A stretch of 6,221 nucleotides of DNA, from contig JBEVMS010000006.1 of NCBI GenBank assembly GCA_040508515.1, positions 1-6,221 of the forward strand, in the 5' to 3' direction. A program made the position numbers and the translations under genes. The DNA comes from JBEVMS01 sp040508515. GTDB taxonomy: Bacteria; Pseudomonadota; Gammaproteobacteria; Xanthomonadales; Rhodanobacteraceae. Under the pieces are notes generated by a model. That model saw nothing but the letters and a program-made list of their open reading frames with translations, had not been told where the DNA came from and searched no databases. This document shows positions 1 to 4,223 of the stretch, in pieces (position 1 is the stretch's first letter; every line of letters starts with the position of its first letter).

Positions 1-65
1 GCACCTTTCCAAAAAAGGTTAGGCGTCAAACATCCTCTTGTAGAGGGTATCACTGCATTTTTTGG

Positions 66-296
66 CTAGGCATCCAAAGAACAAATTTGCACTCCAAACA
101 GACCCACAAAAAACCACAAGACAAGAGCTTCCAATGTGATGCCAGTCTTGTTGGTTGTCTGGATAAGGGGAGGTGCAATGTCATTCAGCATCAAGCCATA
201 GTATAGGACGGGTATGATGGCCGACGCGCCGCGAATAGCAGGGGTTTCATTGGGCGCACATCTCATATTCGGGTGTTGGTTATCTCCCTGGGACAT
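66..296 (-). CDS. Possible small two-helix membrane protein, unrecognised
   Basis: An open frame of 76 residues that I do not recognise. The N-terminal third is polar. Two hydrophobic stretches follow, roughly residues 25-44 (with an LYYGLML core) and 52-72 (LEALVLWFFVGLFGVQI), separated by a short polar link with Thr, Asn and Lys. This would fit a small inner-membrane hairpin protein. I chose the ATG at 296 because a weak Shine-Dalgarno sequence (AGGG, complement of 305-308) sits eight bases upstream; an ATG at 266 is possible but has no such site. The frame stays open upstream to 398, but that part crosses the 321-361 palindrome and looks non-coding. The DNA is visibly richer in A and T than the neighbouring genes, suggesting different ancestry. 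It could equally be the 3' remnant of a larger membrane gene or a chance frame. Confidence 0.25.
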   Translation of the reverse strand: MSQGDNQHPNMRCAPNETPAIRGASAIIPVLYYGLMLNDIAPPLIQTTNKTGITLEALVLWFFVGLFGVQICSLDA

Positions 297-320
297 TGTG
301 GTTGCCCTGGGGGAACGCGC

Positions 321-361
321 ACGGGTGAAACGCCTGGGTTGCAACCGGGTGTTTCGCCCGT
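321..361 (+). repeat. REP-like palindrome, 17-bp stem with 7-nt loop
   Basis: The arms at 321-337 and 345-361 pair along all 17 positions: 14 Watson-Crick pairs and three G-T wobbles (326/356, 332/350, 335/347), around the loop gttgcaa. The wobbles are compatible with pairing only in plus-strand RNA or DNA; on the minus strand the same positions become A-C mismatches. No T-run follows on either side, so it is not a standard intrinsic terminator. It lies about 55 bases past the stop of the DUF1398 gene and 25 bases before the possible start at 296. Size, GC content and intergenic position fit a dispersed REP-type element, but only one copy is visible here. Confidence 0.6.
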
Positions 362-414
362 TCGTTGGCTCTTGAGCTGGAAGATTCGGCGCTCCCAAGG
401 TCTCGCCGTTGGGC

Positions 415-822
415 TCATGTCGTACCCGGGAAATGCTCCGTGTGGATCTCGGCGGTTCGCCCGAAGTAGAGAACGCGTTTGCCGAGGAAGGACACGAAAT
501 AGCCAGCGCAGCCGGCGGCCGTTACCGTTCGGCAAAAGCCGCCGTAGGTGTAGCCGGGAACCAGTAGCTGGGCTTCGCGAATCGCTTGACGCACCGCGGC
601 CGCATCAAACGTTTCGGCCACGGTGTGCTTGGCGTGTGCTGCGTCGAACTGCACAGAGTCGCCGTCGGGCAGGTAGTAGGTCACGCGGCCCTGGCGGAAG
701 TCCACCAGGTAGCCATCGAAGCCGGCTTGGATCAGCGTTTGAACGATCTGCGGGAAGGTCATGCGGCCGGATTCCGCGCCGTTCATGCATGACAAAGCAA
801 TGTCTTGAAGTTGCTGATTCAT
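415..822 (-). CDS. DUF1398 family protein (YbcV-like)
   Basis: A complete gene of 135 residues, close to the usual length for DUF1398 proteins such as E. coli YbcV. The molecular function of the family is not established. Recognisable pieces are an early Cys (residue 12), FPQIV at 23-27, YYLPDG at 49-54, the AGCAGY block at 103-108 and the C-terminal GRTAEIHTEHFPG at 121-133. No signal peptide or membrane segment is seen, so it is probably cytoplasmic. The two halves resemble each other with an exact offset of 70 residues (AGFDGYLVDF at 33-42 against AGCAGYFVSF at 103-112, each followed by an RV.Y segment), which indicates an internal duplication. I chose the start at 822 over an in-frame ATG at 882 because of the ribosome binding site at 829-832 and because family similarity begins there. 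It appears monocistronic. The family call is firm; the role is unknown. Confidence 0.85.
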   Translation of the reverse strand: MNQQLQDIALSCMNGAESGRMTFPQIVQTLIQAGFDGYLVDFRQGRVTYYLPDGDSVQFDAAHAKHTVAETFDAAAVRQAIREAQLLVPGYTYGGFCRTVTAAGCAGYFVSFLGKRVLYFGRTAEIHTEHFPGTT

Positions 823-828
823 GGCTAA

Positions 829-832
829 CCTC
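829..832 (-). promoter_or_regulatory. Ribosome binding site deciding the DUF1398 start
   Basis: The minus strand reads GAGG six bases before the ATG at 822-820. This supports the 135-residue form of the DUF1398 protein over the 155-residue form starting at 882. Confidence 0.6.
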
Positions 833-924
833 GTTGCCTGGTGGAAGGCGATGGCCGGCGCGGCTTGGCGGCAGCATCTCACACCTTTCCACCGGTATCT
901 GGCTTGTCGAGGAGTTCCTATGGG

Positions 925-955
925 CTCCCTCCTACGCTCAAGTCATGGGAGGGAG
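925..955. repeat. Inverted repeat, 8-bp stem, upstream of DUF1398 gene
   Basis: CTCCCTCC at 925-932 pairs perfectly with GGAGGGAG at 948-955 around a 15-base loop; the first loop pairs (T-G, A-T) could extend the stem. It sits about 100 bases before the DUF1398 start, so it would fall in or near that gene's leader. No T-run follows on either strand. It could be a leader RNA hairpin, a protein-binding dyad or chance in purine/pyrimidine-biased DNA. Confidence 0.4.
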
Positions 956-1088
956 TTGCCTGCCATCCGGCGTCTCCCCAATCAGGGGCCGAAGATCACA
1001 TCATTATTTATCCGCAGCACACTGCGCATTTTCTGTAAGCATCCGCCCGCCACCTGCTGCCTCCGGCGGTCGCGGGTCGGCGTAAAGG

Positions 1089-1113
1089 GAGTAGCCGAAG
1101 CGGACGGCTACTC
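1089..1113. repeat. Perfect 9-bp stem hairpin with 7-nt loop
   Basis: GAGTAGCCG at 1089-1097 and CGGCTACTC at 1105-1113 are perfect inverse complements around the loop aagcgga. On the minus strand the stem is followed by CCCTTT, too short a T-run for a convincing terminator. It lies in the gene-less stretch between the DUF1398 gene and the transposase remnant. It could be a REP-type half element, a weak minus-strand terminator or a remnant of a mobile element end. Confidence 0.45.
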
Positions 1114-1441
1114 AAGGCGGGGTGAGGTCGGGTTAACGCGGTCCGGCGAGGGTCGTCACCAGCCCTTGCGTTTGCGCCTGATTTTGCGTGACGTGTTGGC
1201 TCATCGCCGGCTTGTCTGCTGGAACTGCCGCATGGCCTCGGGCCACTTCGCCGCACTGTGCCCCATCGGCGTGTTGGCTTATGCGGTGGGCACACTGGTC
1301 CTCAAATCAAACAAGGGATCTGTGGGACCTCTCGGGGTTTGCATCGCCAACAATCGGTCGCGGGCGGGCGACAACGTAATCTGGTCAATCCGATGCAACC
1401 CGTCTGCGCGGGCCTTCATCGCTAAGGCTGACGAGATTTGA

Positions 1442-1858
1442 TTGGCGTACTGGTTGGGCGTGCTGCCAAGGCTTCATGTAATCCGTACCGATAACGGCAA
1501 GGAGTTCTGTGGCAAGGCAATGCTGACCTGGGCGCATGAGCGAGGCGTCACGCTGCGCCTGATCGAACCGGGCAAGCCCAACCAAAACGCCTACATCGAA
1601 TCGTTCAACGAGCGCCTACGCGACGAGTGCTTGAACGAACGCTGGTTCACCGGTTTGGTTCATTCCCGCATCGTGATCGGAACGTGTGGCGACGCCCGTC
1701 AAGCAATCGTCGGGCGCTTTGCGAGCGAACTGCATTGGATGCCGCCCATGGCACACTGGCGACGAAATGCCAGGGTTGGACCGCCACACGAGCGCGAAGA
1801 AAGCGGATGTGTGAAAGCAGCGGTCCAATCGGGCAAGAGACGTCGTTGCTCGCGATGA
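1442..1858 (+). pseudogene. IS3-family transposase (OrfB) fragment, decayed
   Basis: This is the C-terminal part of a DDE integrase-core transposase of the IS3 family (rve domain), which in intact elements cuts and joins DNA during transposition. From the first in-frame TTG at 1442, residues 14-19 read IRTDNG, with the second catalytic Asp at residue 17 (codon 1490-1492). PGKPNQNAYIESFN at 44-57 carries the catalytic Glu at 53 (codon 1598-1600). Thirty-five residues separate the two, the classic D(35)E spacing. The conserved RDECLNE follows. Recognisable similarity starts near 1466 and fades near 1684. The family's next Trp-Arg-Arg appears only in another frame (1687-1695), implying a 2-base insertion or 1-base loss, and the rest of the frame to 1858 is not transposase-like. 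The first catalytic Asp, the helix-turn-helix OrfA and the 5' end are missing. It is surely inactive. Confidence 0.8.
1774..1830. repeat. Long imperfect inverted repeat between IS remnant and glgX
   Basis: TTGGACCGC at 1776-1784 pairs perfectly with GCGGTCCAA at 1820-1828. G1775-T1829 and G1774-C1830 extend this to 11 pairs. A second block, CACAC (1785-1789) with GTGTG (1809-1813), continues the stem across a 6-base bulge (1814-1819). The element begins about 36 bases past the glgX stop on the glgX transcript, so it could protect that mRNA's 3' end, but no T-run follows. Alternatively the arms start TG and end CA (1777-1827), as IS3-type terminal repeats do, so one arm could be the right end of the decayed element. 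I see no other terminator for the operon between 1681 and 1865. Confidence 0.5.
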
Positions 1859-1865
1859 TGATGGA

Positions 1866-4037
1866 TTACATCGAAGGCTCCTCTTCGGCATACGGCACGC
1901 GCGTTCTGAAGAGCGCCAGGGTCCGTGCGGGGAGGCGCAGGATCGACTCCGCTTCATGGTGCGCGCCCGGGGTATAGCTTGGCTCGCTACTGACAAGTAG
2001 CTGCCAGCCTTCGGGTTGGGTTGATGCGGGAAGACAGAACGGAATGTCTTCGGCGCCAGCATGCAAAAGCAATAGCAGGCTGTACTTCCATCCGTGTTTC
2101 CGGTTTTCGATTTCCTCGGCGCGTCCTTCCAGGAGCATGCCGACTGTGCGTCGATGGGGGGCGTTCCAATCGGCCTCCTCCATGACGCCGCCTTCGGGTC
2201 TGAGCCAGGTTACGTCACGCACGTTGGACTGCTCGTTCACCCTGCCAGTAAGAAAATGCTTTCGCCGCAACAACGGATAGCGCTGACGAATCTTAATCAG
2301 CTGGCGAACGTAGGCGGCCAGATCGACGCCATCAGTCGCGGCAAGCCAGTCCAGCCAGGTCAGTTCATTATCTTGCCCGTAGGCGTTGTTGTTGCCGGCC
2401 TGCGTATGGGAAAACTCGTCGCCGGCGAGCAGCATGGGGGTGCCTTGCGAAAGCAGCAACGAGCCAAGCAAGTTGCGCTGCTGTCGATCACGCAGGGCCA
2501 GAATGGTGGCGTCCTCGGTCACTCCCTCATGCCCATGGTTCCAGCTGTAGTTATGGTCGGGCCCGTCGTTATTGTTCTCGCCGTTGGCTTCGTTGTGTTT
2601 CTGGTCGTAGCTGACCAAGTCGTGCAACGTAAAACCGTCGTGTGCAGTAATGAAATTCACCGAAGCGTAAGGTTTGCGCCCACGCCGATCGAACAGATCC
2701 GAGGAGCCGGTAAGACGGGTCGCCAGTTCGGATAGCCGGCCTTCGTCGCCGCGCCAGAAGGCGCGTAGCGTGTCGCGAAAGCGGTCGTTCCATTCAGCCC
2801 AACCGGGTGGAAAACCGCCCATCTGGTATCCGCCGGGACCCAGATCCCACGGTTCGGCGATCAGCTTGACGCGGCTTAGCGTGGGGTCTTGTCCGCACAC
2901 GTCGAGAAAGCCGCCGCCCTGGTCGAAGCCGTGCCACTCGCGGCCGAGAATGGTGGCCAGATCGAAACGGAAGCCATCCACGTGCATGTCGTTGGCCCAG
3001 TAGCGCAACGAATCGGTGACCAGTTGCAGCACGCGTGGATGACTGAGGTTGAGCGTATTACCCGTGCCAGTGTCGTTGATGTAATAGCGCGAGTCGTCGG
3101 CGAGGCGGTAGTAGCTGAGGTTATCGATGCCGCGCAGCGAGAGTGTCGGCCCGTTCTCGTTGCCTTCGGCCGTATGGTTGTAGACCACATCCAGCAACAC
3201 TTCGAGGCCGGCGTCGTGCAGGCGCGACACCATTTCCTTGAACTCGTTGACGGTCGACCTCGCCATATAGCGCGGCTGCGGCGCGAAGAAGCCGAGGGTG
3301 TTGTATCCCCAATAGTTCCTAAGGCCCATATCCAGGAGGTACTTATCGTCGACGAACGCATGAATCGGCATAAGCTCGACCGCCGTCACCCCCTGCCGGC
3401 GGATGTAGTCGGTGACTTCCTTAACACCCAGCCCGGCAAATGTGCCGCGCAGCTCGGGCGGAACGCGCGGATGACGCATGGTGTAGCCGCGGACGTGGGT
3501 CTCATAGATCACCGTCTGATCCCAGGGGATTCGCGGACGCTGCTCGCGTCCCCAGGTAAAGGCCGGATCGATCACCTGGGACTTGGGCACGTAAGGCGCG
3601 CTGTCACGTTCGTCGTAGCTGAGATCGCCATCGGGATGACCGATGGTGTAGCCGAACAAAGCATCGTTCCAGATCAGTTCGCCCACGATCTGCCTGGCAT
3701 ACGGATCGAGCAGCAATTTGTTCGGATTGAAGCGATGCCCCGCTTGCGGCTCGTAAGGGCCGTGCACGCGGTAACCATAGACTTGTCCCGGCCGCGCATC
3801 CGGCAGATAGCCGTGCCAGACCTCGTCCGTGTGTTCAGGCAGCGCGATGCGCTCGGTTTCGCGACCTTCGCTATCGAATAGACACAGTTCAACGCGTGTT
3901 GCGTTGGCTGAGAAAAGCGCGAAATTCACGCCCAGGCCGTCCCAGGTCGCGCCCAGTGGAAACGGAAATCCTTCGCGAACACGCGACGGTCGTCGAGCGG
4001 GCTGTGGCGCCGCGTCATGCAGATCAATGCCCTCCAT
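1866..4037 (-). CDS. glgX: Glycogen debranching enzyme GlgX
   Basis: A complete 723-residue cytoplasmic GH13 enzyme that hydrolyses alpha-1,6 branch points of glycogen and limit dextrins, releasing linear maltodextrins. An N-terminal CBM48/isoamylase-N domain covers about residues 25-115 (PLGATWDGLGVNFALFS, then YGYRVHGPY). The TIM-barrel domain follows, with DVVYNHT at 283-289, nucleophile Asp359 in GFRFDLA, acid/base Glu395 in IAEPWD and transition-state Asp467 in TAHDGFT, so all three catalytic residues are present. AGDEF at 538-542 and the beta C-terminal domain after about 600 are typical. The length is near the usual 650-730. The ATG at 4037 has a strong AAGGAG six bases upstream and lies three bases after the DUF2934 stop. 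It is the last gene of the treY operon and ends in TAA. Its partner there suggests that it supplies linear chains to TreY. It could be named TreX, since this subfamily overlaps with it. Confidence 0.96.
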   Translation of the reverse strand: MEGIDLHDAAPQPARRPSRVREGFPFPLGATWDGLGVNFALFSANATRVELCLFDSEGRETERIALPEHTDEVWHGYLPDARPGQVYGYRVHGPYEPQAGHRFNPNKLLLDPYARQIVGELIWNDALFGYTIGHPDGDLSYDERDSAPYVPKSQVIDPAFTWGREQRPRIPWDQTVIYETHVRGYTMRHPRVPPELRGTFAGLGVKEVTDYIRRQGVTAVELMPIHAFVDDKYLLDMGLRNYWGYNTLGFFAPQPRYMARSTVNEFKEMVSRLHDAGLEVLLDVVYNHTAEGNENGPTLSLRGIDNLSYYRLADDSRYYINDTGTGNTLNLSHPRVLQLVTDSLRYWANDMHVDGFRFDLATILGREWHGFDQGGGFLDVCGQDPTLSRVKLIAEPWDLGPGGYQMGGFPPGWAEWNDRFRDTLRAFWRGDEGRLSELATRLTGSSDLFDRRGRKPYASVNFITAHDGFTLHDLVSYDQKHNEANGENNNDGPDHNYSWNHGHEGVTEDATILALRDRQQRNLLGSLLLSQGTPMLLAGDEFSHTQAGNNNAYGQDNELTWLDWLAATDGVDLAAYVRQLIKIRQRYPLLRRKHFLTGRVNEQSNVRDVTWLRPEGGVMEEADWNAPHRRTVGMLLEGRAEEIENRKHGWKYSLLLLLHAGAEDIPFCLPASTQPEGWQLLVSSEPSYTPGAHHEAESILRLPARTLALFRTRVPYAEEEPSM

Positions 4038-4040
4038 CGA

Positions 4041-4223
4041 TTACTCCTTCGGCGGATCGTTCAAGGGCTGCCCGCCGGCATCGGCGGTTTCCTCGCTGGC
4101 CTCGATAAGCCGTTGCGCCATGCGCCAGTGGCGCTCTTGCTGTCCCTGTGGTCGGCCGTCTGATTCCCAGATGCGATGCGCCATCTGGCGGATGCGTTCT
4201 TCTCGCGCGTTGTCGTTGCTCAT
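4041..4223 (-). CDS. DUF2934 domain protein between treY and glgX
   Basis: A complete 60-residue soluble protein. Residues 7-41 match the DUF2934 pattern: an amphipathic helix REERIRQMAHRIWE, a turn SDGRPQGQ, then ERHWRMAQRLIEAS. Key positions are Ile11, Ala15, Trp19, Glu20, Gly23, Pro25, Gly27, His32, Trp33 and Leu39. The C-terminal 20 residues are acidic and Gly/Pro-rich, probably disordered. No function is established for the family. The start is ATG at 4223, overlapping the treY stop as ATGA and preceded by GGAG five bases upstream; an in-frame ATG at 4289 lies inside treY and is unlikely. Its position, locked between two alpha-glucan enzymes, suggests a role tied to glycogen or trehalose metabolism, for example a helper or regulator, but this is inference. 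It might instead merely link the translation of its neighbours. Confidence 0.85.
   Translation of the reverse strand: MSNDNAREERIRQMAHRIWESDGRPQGQQERHWRMAQRLIEASEETADAGGQPLNDPPKE
4044..4049 (-). promoter_or_regulatory. glgX ribosome binding site inside the DUF2934 gene
   Basis: The minus strand reads AAGGAG six bases before the glgX ATG, a near-perfect Shine-Dalgarno sequence. It lies within the last codons of the upstream DUF2934 gene, whose TAA stop directly follows it. Ribosomes finishing the small gene would therefore be positioned to restart on glgX. Confidence 0.8.
4220..4223 (-). other. ATGA stop-start overlap of treY and the DUF2934 gene
   Basis: The treY stop (TGA, 4222-4220) and the start of the small gene (ATG, 4223-4221) share bases, giving a 4-base overlap between the two reading frames. 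This arrangement usually means translational coupling and fixes both genes on one transcript. Confidence 0.85.

Larger units (their letters stand above)
823..1441. other. About 620 bases without a recognisable gene
   Basis: Long open frames exist here on both strands (for example plus 821-1441 and minus 1008-1295), but none has a recognisable family motif, a convincing start with a ribosome binding site, or a steady amino acid composition. They are rich in Arg, Ser, Pro and Cys, as is typical of chance frames in GC-rich DNA. The stretch includes the leader of the DUF1398 gene, two inverted repeats (925-955 and 1089-1113), and a short AT-rich patch near 1000-1015. The plus frame ending at 1441 is in the same phase as the transposase remnant that follows, but I see no transposase similarity in it. 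It is most likely intergenic sequence plus decayed mobile DNA. Confidence 0.5.

Noticed and set aside
363..414. Possible terminator for the DUF1398 gene (CCCAA/TTGGG dyad just after the stop)
   Set aside because: The stem is only 5-7 pairs with a bulge and is not followed by a T-run on the minus strand.
823..1010. Riboswitch upstream of the DUF1398 gene
   Set aside because: Scattered resemblances to TPP and cobalamin element fragments are present, but no complete conserved core in order, and the gene is not a known member of those regulons.
273..1085. 270-residue plus-strand open frame
   Set aside because: It runs antisense to the well-supported DUF1398 gene, includes the palindrome, and has an Arg/Ser/Pro-rich composition typical of non-coding GC-rich DNA.
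821..1441. 206-residue plus-strand open frame in phase with the transposase remnant
   Set aside because: It begins over the DUF1398 start, lacks a ribosome binding site, shows no OrfA or OrfB similarity, and ends in TGA just before the remnant. Shared phase with the remnant has a one-in-three chance.
1690..1730. CGCCCG/CGGGCG dyad as an operon terminator
   Set aside because: The stem is six pairs with a 12-base loop and no T-run, easily expected by chance at this GC content.
2889..3881. 330-residue open frame on the plus strand
   Set aside because: It lies wholly antisense to glgX, whose catalytic motifs are intact. Long antisense frames are expected in GC-rich genes, and no family motif is recognisable.
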